The notes: generated from the letters alone by a model not told the origin. Shown: positions 25,594 to 34,961, counted from the stretch's first letter. The stretch: 64,000 nucleotides of DNA from Bradyrhizobium ivorense (GCF_900696085.1 NZ_CAADFC020000029.1:176691-240690); one strand, 5' to 3'. Translations and numbers: made by a program.

Positions 25594-28500
25594 CTACACC
25601 ACCAGATCGTGCGTCAGGTGGGGCGCAAGGATGGCCGTATGGGTTGGAACGAACGCGTCCGAGATCGGCGCCGGCAGAATTGCAGCGGCCGCTTCGTGCT
25701 GGCTCGACGACGCCAGGGTGTCGCCGGGCATTGACGTGTCGATCGCGGCAAAACTCCCGGGCGCCGTGCTCTGGTCGCTGGCCTGGAACGAACTGAAGTC
25801 GAATGCAGTGCTGTCCAGGGTGGCCGCCGAGGTGAGAGTGCCGCCATGCGTGCCGCCAACGAGATCGACCCGAAGGTTGGTCGCAGCCGAATCGCCGTCC
25901 TTGTCGAATGCCGACACATCGAACAGCAGATCCGTGCTCGGGATCGTCGTCATCTCGTTATAGGTGATGTCGTTGACGGTGAAACTGGTGTTTCCGTTGA
26001 CCGCTTGATTGTAGTCGATCTTGATCTGACTGAATTCCTGTCCAACGTAGAGCGTGTAAGTCTGGGTCGTGCTGTCGAAAGCAGATGTATTGATCAACGC
26101 AGCATCCGAGGTTTCCAGAACCACGACGTTGGTAACGCCGCCCGATGGCTTCGGGACGTCGATGTTGAAGTCATGGACCTCGGTGCTGCCGTCAACCACC
26201 TTGAAGGTGACATTCGCCGTGCCGTTTCCTTGCCACTGCGTAAGAATGAAACTGACGTGCGACTGCTCCTGCAGGAAGCCGAGGTTCAGTTGTTCGTCGG
26301 GATCCATTTTCAGTTCGGTCGCGCCGACCGCGATACCGTTGCTCGACGCCTTGACGTTAACGGGATTGCCGGCGTTGTCGGACCCGGTGATGATCAATTG
26401 TCCGTCCGGGGCGGTGAGCGACGGCGTGCCGCCGCCGGAGGCTCCGAAATCGGAGCCGCTCACGGTGACTTCCTTCAGCACCTCGACGCTCTTGAGATTG
26501 ACCGAGTAGGTTCCGTCCGGGTTGATCAGCAGCGTGAAGTAGGGATCGCTCAGCGCTCCGCTGGTATTTGTAAAATAGGCGTCCAGCTCCACGCCGCCAT
26601 TCGCCGCATGAGTCGAATAATAGAAGGTGTAGTCGTCGCCATTCCCGGTCACGTGCACCGACGTGATGCCGCCACCGAGGTCTGACGTCGCCAGATTGTA
26701 GCCGGTGTCGTCGACCGCGCCATTGTGGATGGCGACCAGCATCGCGGCGTCGCCGTCCGCGCCGAATTTGATGTTGTAGTTGCCGGTGGCGGTCTGATCG
26801 TTTTGCGCGGGGATGACGGTGTGGTCGAACCCGCCGATGGTCGGGCCGTCGTCGGTGATGGTGAGCCGGCTGCCGAGATCGAGGCTCGCGGTCTGGAAAT
26901 CGCCGTCCTTGTCCGTAATGGTCGCGACCAGGCTGACGACGCCGGATGTCAGCGACTTGCCTTCGCCGGTGTCCGGGTTGGTGCCGGACGGCTGCGTCAC
27001 CGCACGGTACTCGGTGAAGGTCACGAGCCCGCTCACCGGATCGACCGCGATGGTGAAAGCCAGCGCGCCGAGGGCCGTACCGACATGGCCCTCGATGGTG
27101 TTGCCATTTTGAACCAGCACGTCGGCGAGGCCGGTGTGCGAGTCGACCAGCCCGGAGGCGGCACCACTGATCTTCAACGAGTAACCGATCGTCGCACCGT
27201 CAGCGCCCTGAACCGAGTTGAACGCCGTGGAGAAATTCGCCGACGTCATCGTCAGGCCGGCATTCGGCGCGGTGCCGGGGGTGTTGTCATTCTGTGCCGT
27301 TGCCGTCAGATGCGTCTCGCTCAGGCTCAGCGACGGCACCGTTCCGGTTGCGGCGATGGACGGGCCGTCGTCGGTGATGGTGAGCCGGCTGCCGAGATCG
27401 AGGCTCGCGCTCTGGAAGTCGCCGTCCTTGTCCGTGATGGTTGCGATCAGATTGACGATGCCTGATGTCAGCGACTTGCCTTCGCCGGTGTCGGGGTTGG
27501 TGCCGGAAAGCTGCTTCACGGCGCGAGACTGGCTGAAGGTCACGAGCCCGGTCGCCGGGTCAACCGCGATGGTGAAGGCCAGCGTGCCGCCGGCCGTGCC
27601 GACGTGGCCTTCGATGCTGTTGCCGTTGCGAACCAGCACGTCAGCAAGACCGGTGTGCGCATCGACCAGACCGGACGCGGTACCGTCGCCGCCGGTGATG
27701 CTCAGCGCGTAGGCGATAACAGCAGCATCGGCGCCCTGAACTGAATTAAATGCCGTGGCGAAATTGCCTGAGATTGTCGTCAGCATCGCATTCGGCGCTG
27801 AGCCCGCGATGTTGTCGTCCAGCGTGGTTGCGGTCAGGTGCGTCTCGCTGAGGCTCAGCGACGGCACCGTTCCCGTTGCCGCAATCGTCGGGCCGTCGTC
27901 ATTGATGGTCAGCCGGCTGCCGAGATCGACGCTCGCGCTCTGGAAGTCGCCGTCCTTGTCGGTGATGGTTGCAACCAGGCTGACGATACCGGATGTCAGC
28001 GACTTGCCTTCGCCGCCGTCCGGACTGGTGGCAAGCGGCTGTTTCACCGCCCGGTAGTCGGTAAAGGTCACGAGCCCGGTCGCCGGATCGACCGTGATGG
28101 TGAAGGCCAGCATGCCGCCGGTCGCGCCGACGCGGCCTTCGATGGTGTTGCCGTTTTGAACCAGCACATCGGCCTGACCGGTGTGCGCGTCGATCATGCC
28201 CGACGGGGTGCCGTTGCCGCCGGCAATCGTCAGCGCATAGCTGATCGTTGCGCCGTCGGCGCCTTGAACCGAGCTGAATGCCGTGGCGAAGCTGCCTGAA
28301 ATCGTCATCAGCGCCGCGTTCGGCGCCGAGCCGGCGATATTGTCGTTCTGCGCGGTTGCCGTCAGATGCGTCTCGCTCAGGAACAGCGCCGGACCCGGTC
28401 CAATCGCCGCAATCGCCGGGCCGTCGTCGGTGACGGTGAGCCGGCTGCCGAGATCGAGGCTCGCGCGCTGGAAGTCGCCGTCATTGTCCGTGATGGTGGC

Positions 28501-31500
28501 AACCAGGCTGACAACGCCCGATGTCAGCGACTTGCCTTCGCCATCGTCCGGGCTGGTGCCAAGCGGCTGCTTCACCGCCCGGTACTGGGTGAACGTCACG
28601 ACCCCGCTGACCGGATCAAGCGTGATGGTGAAGGCCAGCATGCCTTCCGCCGCGCCGACACGGCCTTCGATGACGTTGCCGTTGCGCACCAGCACGTCGG
28701 CGAGACCGGTGTGAGAGTCGACCAGGCCCGATGCGGCGCCGTTGCCGCCGGTGATCGCCAGCGCGTAGGCGATCGTTGCGCCATCGGTGTCCTGAGCCGA
28801 GCTGAACGCCGCGGAGAAGTCGCCCGAAATCGTGGTCAGTGCGGCGTTCGGCGCCGAGCCGGCGATGTTGTCGTTCTGCGCCGTTGCCGTCAGATGGGTT
28901 TCGCTCAAGGACAGGGCCGGACCCGGTCCGGTCGCCACAATCGTCGGGCCGTCGTCGGTGATGGTCAGCCGGCTGCCGAGATCGAGGCTGGCGCTCTGGA
29001 TGTCGCCGTCCTTGTCCGCGATCGTTGCCACCAGATTGACGACGCCCGAGGTCAGCGACGAGCCTTGGCCGATGTCGGAATCGGCGCCAAGCGGCTGCTT
29101 GACCGCGCGGTATTCGGTGAAGGTCACGAGCCCGGTTGCCGGATCGAGCGCGATCGTAAAGGCCAGCGCGCCGCCGGCGTTGCCGACGCGGCCTTCGACG
29201 GTGTTGCCGTTCAGAACCAGGATGTCGGCGAGGCCGGTGAGGGAATCGGTCAGGCCCGACGCTGCCCCGTTGCCGCCTTTGATCGTCAGCGCGTAACTGA
29301 TGGCGGCGCCATCGGCGCCTTGCACCGAATTGAACGCCGCCGAAAAGTCTCCCGAGGTCGCGGTCAGTTGCGTCTCGCTCAGCGTCAGCGAAGGAGCGAC
29401 GCCGGTCGCCGCGATGGTCGGCCCGTCGTCGGTGATGGTCAGGCGGCTGCCGAGATCGAGGCTCGCGCGCTGGAAGTCGCCATCGGCGTCCGCGATCGTT
29501 GCAGTCAGGCTGACGATCCCGCCGGCGAGCGAGATGCCTTCACCGTTGTCCGGATCGCTGCCAAGTGGCTGTGTCACGGCGCGGTACGCGACGAAGGTCA
29601 CGAGCCCGGTCGCCGGATCGAGCGTGATGGTGAATGCCAGCATTCCGCCGATGCTGCCGACATGGCCTTCAATGGTATTGCCGTTTTGAACCAGCACGTC
29701 GTCAAGGCCGGTGTGCGAGTCGACGAGGCCCGACGCCGCCCCATCGCCGCCGGCGATCGCCAGCGAGTAGCTGATTGCAGCGCCATCCGCGCCGCGAACC
29801 GAACTGAAGGCCGCAGCGAAGTCGCCCGACGTCGCCATCAGCACTGCGTCGGCGGCCGAGCCCGCGATGCCGTCGTCCAGCGCGGTTGCCGTCAGATGGG
29901 TCTCGCTCAGCGTCAGATGTGGAACCGCTTCCGTCGCCGCGATGCTCGGGCCGTCGTCGGTGATCGTCAGCTGCTTGCCGAGATCGATGCTGGCGCGCTG
30001 GAAGTTGCCGTTCTGGTCGGTGACGGTCGCAACCAGATTGACGAGCCCGACGGGCAGCGACACGCCTTCGCCGCCGTCGGGGTTGGTGCCGAGCGGCTGC
30101 GTCACGGCCCGGTACTCGGTGAACGTCACGAGCCCGGTCGCCGGATCGGCGGTGATGGTGAAGGCCAGCGCGCCGCCGGCGACGCGGCCCTCGATGGTGC
30201 TGCCGTTCAAAACCAGCACGTCGGCCAGGCCGGTATGCGAGTCGATCAGACCCGACGCGGTCCCGGTGCCGTCGGTGATCGTCAGGGCGTAGCTGATCGT
30301 CGTGCCCTCGATGCCCTGGGCCGAGGCGAACGCCGCCGAGAAGTCCGCCGTGGTCGACGTCAGGGCGGCGTTCGGTGCCGAGCCGGCGACGTTGTCGTCC
30401 AGCGCCGTTGCCGTCAGATGCGCCTCACTCAGGACCGGCGACGGGCCCGGTCCTGCCACTCCGATCAACGGGCCGCGGACCACGACCGTCACCACCTGCG
30501 GGGTGCCGCCGATCGTGGTCACTGTGAAGCTGTCGGTCACCACGTCGCCGACCTTGAGCGCTTGCACGGACTTGCCGGCGTTGTCGAGCGTGTAGGTCCA
30601 CACGCCGGCCGTCGTGATCGTGAACGTGCCAAGGCCACTCGCGCTTTTCGTCGGCGAGGTGACGGCCGTGAAGGTGTTGGCGGGATCGTCGACATCGGTG
30701 TCGGCGAGCGTGCCGGTTGCAATCAACAGGGCGGGCGACGCATCGGTGACGCCGACTGCCCCGACCACCGTGCCGGTCGTGGGGCCGGAAATGTGGGCGG
30801 CGTCGTTGGCGCCCACGATGGGAATATTGAAGACCTGGCTGCTCGAAAGCACGCCGTCCGATACCGTGATGGTGAAGCTTTGGGTGGTGTTCTCCTTCAG
30901 CGCATTGATCGCGTCATTGTTCGGAACGAAGGTGTACGCGCCGGTGGTGCTGTTGAGATAGAACGTGCCAAACGTGCCAACGCTCGAGATGTCGTAGGCC
31001 TGCTGGCCCTGCACCATTTTGGCTGCAGTCCCGCCGGCGAGGCTGAAGATCAGTTGGCCGTTGTTGCTGGTGCTGGCGGAGAACGTGCCGTGCACCGCGG
31101 TGAAAGCGTCAAATACCACCGTGTCGACTTCGGTCGGCGCGGCCCCGAGGTTCAGGATTGGCGGTTTCGGCGGCGGTTTGAACGGCTCGTAGAGTAGCGT
31201 GAGAAACCCCGGCAGCGGCCCGAGCGCATCTGGCACCGTCAGCGAGTCGGCATTGTTAAAATTGATCGGCTGCAGCAGCTGCAGCTTGTCGAACGGAGTC
31301 GCGCCGGATCCCTTCGCGTCCATTCCCTTTTCGTAATTGCCGAGCGTCTCCTGTTGGGCCGCCCGCAATTCCTGCATGCGCGCCAACGTATTCGTGACCT
31401 GGATCGCGCTGATCGATGACTCGCGCTTGGTCAGGACGATGGTCTGTCCGGGATCCTCGACCGTGAAGTGTCGGGGGATCGCCTCCTTGGTGACGAGCTC

Positions 31501-32040
31501 GAACCAGCCGTGCTTGAAGTGCTTGTAGGTGATGGGTTCGTCGTCCAGGAAGGTGACGTCGGGGTCCGCGGCCTGGGCTTCTTCCAGAAGCGCGAAGGTC
31601 AGTGCCGTCAGCGACAGCATGCCGAAGCCGCCGGCGGCGGCGCGGCTGCGAATGCTGCCGACGGGCGTGTCCACCGTGAGAGCGCCCGCCTTTGCCAGCT
31701 GGCCGCCCAAGAAGGCGAAGATGCCCTTGCTGATTGCGACCAGGGCCGACTGCGGGGCGCCGCCGGAATCTCGGGTGAATTCGCTGAGCTCCGCGCGGGT
31801 ATCGCCGGACAGGTTGAGCACGGTGCCATCGATCAGGCGGATTTGGATCCGCCCGTCGGCTGCGGTCTCGATGGCGTCGCGCTGATAGAGCGCGATGCCG
31901 GTCGCGACCGGAATGACAATGCCGTTGGCGCTCCTGAGGGTGACGCTGCCCGTCGCCGCCTGGATATGACCAATCAACTGGGGCTGCTGGCCCAACGCGG
32001 CCTGACACGCCCCGAGCTCCGCGCCGGACGCAACAAACAT
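25594..32040 (-). CDS. giant FecR/VCBS/DUF5801-repeat surface or secreted protein
   Basis: This 2148-residue protein lacks a classical signal peptide. Residues about 20-130 form a FecR-like, LapA-retention-module-like domain (ATGSVTLRSANG, RIQIRLIDGTVLNLSGDT). A conserved linker follows with a hydrophobic patch (GMLSLTALTFALL, 140-152). Residues about 320-515 are VCBS/cadherin-like, and about 525-1735 hold seven DUF5801 repeats. Residues 1736-2148 are a further beta-rich region with no RTX nonapeptides. Such proteins are usually exported by type I secretion and mediate adhesion or biofilm formation; no ABC exporter or HlyD gene is nearby. The start ATG has a weak ribosome site. It diverges from a small FecR protein. 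Confidence 0.88.
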   Translation of the reverse strand: MFVASGAELGACQAALGQQPQLIGHIQAATGSVTLRSANGIVIPVATGIALYQRDAIETAADGRIQIRLIDGTVLNLSGDTRAELSEFTRDSGGAPQSALVAISKGIFAFLGGQLAKAGALTVDTPVGSIRSRAAAGGFGMLSLTALTFALLEEAQAADPDVTFLDDEPITYKHFKHGWFELVTKEAIPRHFTVEDPGQTIVLTKRESSISAIQVTNTLARMQELRAAQQETLGNYEKGMDAKGSGATPFDKLQLLQPINFNNADSLTVPDALGPLPGFLTLLYEPFKPPPKPPILNLGAAPTEVDTVVFDAFTAVHGTFSASTSNNGQLIFSLAGGTAAKMVQGQQAYDISSVGTFGTFYLNSTTGAYTFVPNNDAINALKENTTQSFTITVSDGVLSSSQVFNIPIVGANDAAHISGPTTGTVVGAVGVTDASPALLIATGTLADTDVDDPANTFTAVTSPTKSASGLGTFTITTAGVWTYTLDNAGKSVQALKVGDVVTDSFTVTTIGGTPQVVTVVVRGPLIGVAGPGPSPVLSEAHLTATALDDNVAGSAPNAALTSTTADFSAAFASAQGIEGTTISYALTITDGTGTASGLIDSHTGLADVLVLNGSTIEGRVAGGALAFTITADPATGLVTFTEYRAVTQPLGTNPDGGEGVSLPVGLVNLVATVTDQNGNFQRASIDLGKQLTITDDGPSIAATEAVPHLTLSETHLTATALDDGIAGSAADAVLMATSGDFAAAFSSVRGADGAAISYSLAIAGGDGAASGLVDSHTGLDDVLVQNGNTIEGHVGSIGGMLAFTITLDPATGLVTFVAYRAVTQPLGSDPDNGEGISLAGGIVSLTATIADADGDFQRASLDLGSRLTITDDGPTIAATGVAPSLTLSETQLTATSGDFSAAFNSVQGADGAAISYALTIKGGNGAASGLTDSLTGLADILVLNGNTVEGRVGNAGGALAFTIALDPATGLVTFTEYRAVKQPLGADSDIGQGSSLTSGVVNLVATIADKDGDIQSASLDLGSRLTITDDGPTIVATGPGPALSLSETHLTATAQNDNIAGSAPNAALTTISGDFSAAFSSAQDTDGATIAYALAITGGNGAASGLVDSHTGLADVLVRNGNVIEGRVGAAEGMLAFTITLDPVSGVVTFTQYRAVKQPLGTSPDDGEGKSLTSGVVSLVATITDNDGDFQRASLDLGSRLTVTDDGPAIAAIGPGPALFLSETHLTATAQNDNIAGSAPNAALMTISGSFATAFSSVQGADGATISYALTIAGGNGTPSGMIDAHTGQADVLVQNGNTIEGRVGATGGMLAFTITVDPATGLVTFTDYRAVKQPLATSPDGGEGKSLTSGIVSLVATITDKDGDFQSASVDLGSRLTINDDGPTIAATGTVPSLSLSETHLTATTLDDNIAGSAPNAMLTTISGNFATAFNSVQGADAAVIAYALSITGGDGTASGLVDAHTGLADVLVRNGNSIEGHVGTAGGTLAFTIAVDPATGLVTFSQSRAVKQLSGTNPDTGEGKSLTSGIVNLIATITDKDGDFQSASLDLGSRLTITDDGPSIAATGTVPSLSLSETHLTATAQNDNTPGTAPNAGLTMTSANFSTAFNSVQGADGATIGYSLKISGAASGLVDSHTGLADVLVQNGNTIEGHVGTALGALAFTIAVDPVSGLVTFTEYRAVTQPSGTNPDTGEGKSLTSGVVSLVATITDKDGDFQTASLDLGSRLTITDDGPTIGGFDHTVIPAQNDQTATGNYNIKFGADGDAAMLVAIHNGAVDDTGYNLATSDLGGGITSVHVTGNGDDYTFYYSTHAANGGVELDAYFTNTSGALSDPYFTLLINPDGTYSVNLKSVEVLKEVTVSGSDFGASGGGTPSLTAPDGQLIITGSDNAGNPVNVKASSNGIAVGATELKMDPDEQLNLGFLQEQSHVSFILTQWQGNGTANVTFKVVDGSTEVHDFNIDVPKPSGGVTNVVVLETSDAALINTSAFDSTTQTYTLYVGQEFSQIKIDYNQAVNGNTSFTVNDITYNEMTTIPSTDLLFDVSAFDKDGDSAATNLRVDLVGGTHGGTLTSAATLDSTAFDFSSFQASDQSTAPGSFAAIDTSMPGDTLASSSQHEAAAAILPAPISDAFVPTHTAILAPHLTHDLVV
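26838..30460 (-). repeat. seven tandem ~525-bp repeats encoding DUF5801 domains
   Basis: Seven units each run from about LSETHLTAT to LTITDDGP. Approximate unit limits are 29945-30460, 29413-29944, 28941-29412, 28413-28940, 27886-28412, 27358-27885 and 26838-27357, in protein order 1 to 7. Unit 3 is shorter: it lacks the roughly 17-residue ALDDNIAGSAPNAALT segment. The units are similar at DNA level as well as protein level (GACGACGGCCC blocks recur), which favours unequal recombination. Confidence 0.9.
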
Positions 32041-32452
32041 TGGCTTTTCGCCTGCCGAGTACTCAGGCGGAGCGTGGTGCCGCAGTGTTTTTGGTCTGGC
32101 GTGCTCGCGCCGCGAAGTGAAAATATTCCAGTGCCGGCAACCAGAATTCTGCCGGGCCGAAAAGTCTCGATTGAACCTTAATTCGGTAGCAAAAACTAAC
32201 TTTCAGGAGAGCGCCTGTTCGTCGATACGACAGCGATGCTGACGTATTGTCAGAAGTGCGGTTCCATGGAAAATATTGTATAATTCGTAAGTAGATTGTC
32301 CAGATTTTAATTTGTTTCGGCTCCGCCAGGCTCCGAATCGGCCTGTCCGCAATTGCGCGCCTGGCACACTTTAAAGGTCCTGCGGTCCCGGCTCGGCGGT
32401 CCAATTCAACTCTCGGGCTGTGACACAAGATCTTCTCAGCATGGAGGGGATC
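32041..32452. other. AT-richer divergent promoter region between two FecR-domain genes
   Basis: These 412 bases separate the giant leftward gene from the rightward FecR gene and are clearly less GC-rich than the surroundings. TATAAT at 32279-32284 is a possible -10 box without a convincing -35 partner. CTGAC/GTCAG around 32238-32252 and GTCG/CGAC at 32221-32231 are short hairpins. No coding region with normal codon use was found here; the leftward frame covering 32063-32665 is antisense to the FecR gene. Confidence 0.5.
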
Positions 32453-33106
32453 ATGCGTGCGCGTTTGATTGGTCAATTGCTCGCGGGCGGCCTGCTGGCG
32501 CTGGCAATTGCCACCGTTGGTCCGGCGCATGCGGAGGAGACTGGCGTGCAGCCCGCGGTTCAGGACGCCGGACCGAAGCTCATCGGGAAGGTCGTGTCCG
32601 TGACCGGTACCGCCGTGATTGAACATCGCGGCGCGGCCGTCGTCCAAGCGAATACGTCCGGTCAACCCCCCCAGGCGAAGGTCGGCGACCTCGTCTATCA
32701 GGGCGACGTGGTGCGGACCGAAGCCAACAGCAAGCTCGGAATCAATTTCATCGATGGGACCTCGTTCAACCTTGCGAGCAACGCCCGCATGGTGATGACC
32801 GACTTCGTGTATGACCCGAACAGCACATCGAATTCGACCTTGCTCAGTTTGACCAAGGGGACGTTCACGTTCGTTGCCGGCAATATTGCGAAGACCGGCG
32901 ACATGCAGATCGATACCCCCGTTGCAACGATGGGAATTCGGGGCACCACGCCGCGCATCGAGATATCAGAGGACGGCACGTACAGATTTGCGACGCTGAT
33001 CGAAGAGGGCAAGTCCACGCTGGCGAAAAAGCCCGGGAAACGGGCCGCGCTGAAACCGGTGCAATATACTCACAAGTTCGATCCCAACGTCTGCCGGGGG
33101 TGCTAG
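32453..33106 (+). CDS. exported FecR-domain protein with C-terminal CRGC
   Basis: This 217-residue protein has a signal peptide (hydrophobic LLAGGLLALAIATV, cleavage near AHA-EE at residue 28). A FecR domain follows: KLIGKVVSVTGTAVIEHRG, a YQGDVVRTEANSKLGINFID stretch, FTFVAGNIAK and IDTPVATMGIRGTTPRIEI. The last of these carries the canonical TPxAxxGIRGT motif. The protein ends in NVCRGC. GGAGGGG at 32443-32449 sets the start at 32453. FecR domains without a kinase-like or sensor partner occur in many exported proteins, so iron-signalling is not implied. Pairing with the giant FecR-like protein suggests a related surface function. Confidence 0.8.
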   Translation: MRARLIGQLLAGGLLALAIATVGPAHAEETGVQPAVQDAGPKLIGKVVSVTGTAVIEHRGAAVVQANTSGQPPQAKVGDLVYQGDVVRTEANSKLGINFIDGTSFNLASNARMVMTDFVYDPNSTSNSTLLSLTKGTFTFVAGNIAKTGDMQIDTPVATMGIRGTTPRIEISEDGTYRFATLIEEGKSTLAKKPGKRAALKPVQYTHKFDPNVCRGC

Positions 33107-33108
33107 GA

Positions 33109-33194
33109 GCATATTTTTGAGCGCAGGCCATTCCCGGTGCACGCAAGGCTGCGGCCTTGCGGTGACCCGCGGGAATAGGCGACTGCATATTTTC
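33109..33194. repeat. intergenic hairpin flanked by direct repeats
   Basis: CGCAAGGC (33142-33149) pairs with GCCTTGCG (33154-33161) around the loop TGCG, and an outer ATTCCCG (33130-33136) pairs with CGGGAAT (33170-33176). GCATATTTT occurs at 33109-33117 and again at 33185-33193 on either side. It fills the gap between the FecR and TPR genes. It may be a terminator or attenuator, or a small palindromic mobile element with target duplications. Confidence 0.55.
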
Positions 33195-33211
33195 AAGAAC
33201 CGGGGCCCGAG

Positions 33212-34093
33212 ATGAGAGTTCGTGCAAGGACCGGGGTCATTGGCAGCCTTGCGCCGCTTGTCATCCTGCTGCTGCTGTCGTTGCCGGCGGTCGCGCAGAA
33301 CCCGAAGAAGGATAACTATCTCCGGAACATGGCCTTGTGCAGCGGCGCTGACCGCGCGCCCACCGATGCTCGTATCACCGGCTGCACGGCGCTGATCGAT
33401 GCGCATGACGACTTGTCGACCGATGCCTTGGCTGTCGTCTACAACAATCGCGGCATCGCCTATGCAGCGAAGCGGGACTACGACCGCGCCATCGGGGATT
33501 TCGATCAGTCGATCGAGCTCAATCCAAGCTACGCCAGGGCATTCAACAATCGCGGCGTGGTTTTCCTGAAGAAGCGCGACTACGATCTTGCGACCGAAGC
33601 TTTCGATCAGGCGATCCGGATCAACCCCAATTACGGCCAGGCCTTTGCCAACCGTGCCGAGGCTCACCTGAAGAAGAACGAGTACGAGCGTGCAGCGCAG
33701 GACTACGATCGGGCGATCCAGATCGAGCCGAAGCTGGATGGCGTGTGGAATGGCCGCTGCTGGACCCGCGCGATCCTCGGCGCGCTGAAGGAGGCGCTGG
33801 AGGATTGCAACAAGGTGCTGCAGTCGGGGCCTGGCAACGCCGCGACCTACGACTCGCGCGGCCTGATCTACCTGAAGACCGGCCAGCTTGCCGCGGCGAT
33901 CGATGACTACAGTGCTGCGCTTCGGATCGATCCGAAGCTGGCGAGCGCGCTCCATGGGCGCGGACTGGCGAAGCTCAAGCAGGGCGACAAGGCGGGCGCC
34001 GACGGCGATATTGCGGCGGCCAGGGCAATCCAGCGCAACATCGCCGACGACTTCGAACGTTACGGCGTGAAGATAGAAGCGCCTATGCGTTGA
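33212..34093 (+). CDS. exported tetratricopeptide-repeat protein
   Basis: This 293-residue protein has a signal peptide (LAPLVILLLLSLPAVAQ, cleavage near residue 29). About six TPR units follow from roughly residue 75 to 270 (for example VVYNNRGIAYAAKRDYDRAI and AFNNRGVVFLKKRDYDLAT). Two conserved cysteines near the mature N-terminus (CSGADRAPTDARITGC) are typical of exported rhizobial TPR proteins. It probably acts as a periplasmic scaffold. It follows the FecR gene, with a hairpin between them, and overlaps the convergent LysR gene by 11 bases. Confidence 0.8.
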   Translation: MRVRARTGVIGSLAPLVILLLLSLPAVAQNPKKDNYLRNMALCSGADRAPTDARITGCTALIDAHDDLSTDALAVVYNNRGIAYAAKRDYDRAIGDFDQSIELNPSYARAFNNRGVVFLKKRDYDLATEAFDQAIRINPNYGQAFANRAEAHLKKNEYERAAQDYDRAIQIEPKLDGVWNGRCWTRAILGALKEALEDCNKVLQSGPGNAATYDSRGLIYLKTGQLAAAIDDYSAALRIDPKLASALHGRGLAKLKQGDKAGADGDIAAARAIQRNIADDFERYGVKIEAPMR

Positions 34094-34961
34094 GCGTACG
34101 CTCGAAGAAATCCACGAATGCGCGCGCCTTGGCGGTCGCGGCGCGCCCGGTGGGCAGCACGGCCCACAGGTCGAGTGCCGGAAGGCTCCAGTCCGACAGC
34201 ACCGCGCGCACGGCGCCCGATCGCAGTTCGGGGCTGAACATCCACTCGGACGCGACCGCGATCCCGGCATCGGCAAGCACGGCCGCCCGGACGCCTTCCG
34301 CCGCCGTCACGCGCAGCCGGCCCTGTACGGTCACGGCGAGTTCGGTGCTCTCGCGCTGGAACGACCACACGCTGCCTTCGCGGATGTAGATGACGGCCTG
34401 ATGCCGGACCAGCTCGCTCGGCGTCGCCGGCGTGCCGGCGCGATTGAAATAGGTCGGGGTGCCCAGCACCAGGCGTTTGCATCGCGCGACACGGCGTGCG
34501 GTCAACGTCGAATCCAGCATCCGGCCCATGCGCAGCGCGACATCGATGCCTTCCTGGACGAGGTCGATCTGACGGTCGTCGAGAATGACCTCGAGCTCCA
34601 GGTCCGGATTGTGCGCGAGGAATTTCGGCAGCGTCGGAATGAGATGGATCCGGGCGAAGGTGACGGCGGCGCAGACCCGCAGGCGCCCCTTGAGGCCGGC
34701 GCCGGCGCCGCGCGCGGCGAGCTCGGCTTGCGCCGCTTCCTCCAGCGCCCGCCTCGCGCGTTCGAGATAGCCGATCCCGGCCTCGGTCGGGCTGAGGCCG
34801 CGGGTCGAGCGGGTCAGCAGCTTGACCCCGAGATACTCCTCGAGCTGCGCGACCGACTTCGAGACGGCCGGCTGGCCAACCCGGAGCTGCCGCGCCGCGC
34901 CGGAGAAGGAGCCGGTTTCGACGACCCGCACGAACGTCTCCATCGCTGCCAGACGATCCAT
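34083..34961 (-). CDS. LysR-family transcriptional regulator
   Basis: This 292-residue regulator has an N-terminal winged helix-turn-helix (FVRVVETGSFSGAARQLRVGQPAVSKSVAQLEEYLGVKLL, residues about 10-50) and a LysR substrate-binding domain (about 90-290). GGAGAA lies a few bases before the ATG at 34961. It diverges from the patatin gene with about 190 bases between. Its target could be the patatin gene or itself; no inducer can be inferred. Confidence 0.87.
   Translation of the reverse strand: MDRLAAMETFVRVVETGSFSGAARQLRVGQPAVSKSVAQLEEYLGVKLLTRSTRGLSPTEAGIGYLERARRALEEAAQAELAARGAGAGLKGRLRVCAAVTFARIHLIPTLPKFLAHNPDLELEVILDDRQIDLVQEGIDVALRMGRMLDSTLTARRVARCKRLVLGTPTYFNRAGTPATPSELVRHQAVIYIREGSVWSFQRESTELAVTVQGRLRVTAAEGVRAAVLADAGIAVASEWMFSPELRSGAVRAVLSDWSLPALDLWAVLPTGRAATAKARAFVDFFERTLNA

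Noticed and set aside
26838..30460. regular repeats that could suggest a CRISPR-like array
   Set aside because: The units are about 525 bp, coding and in frame. There are no short repeats with unique spacers.
28366..31197. 943-codon open frame on the plus strand across the giant repeat gene
   Set aside because: It is antisense to the DUF5801 repeats. Its length comes from the periodic codon use of the repeats, and the product is Arg/Gly/Ala-rich with no domain.
32063..32665. 200-codon leftward frame between the FecR genes
   Set aside because: It is antisense to the signal peptide region of the FecR gene and runs through AT-rich promoter DNA, with no domain.
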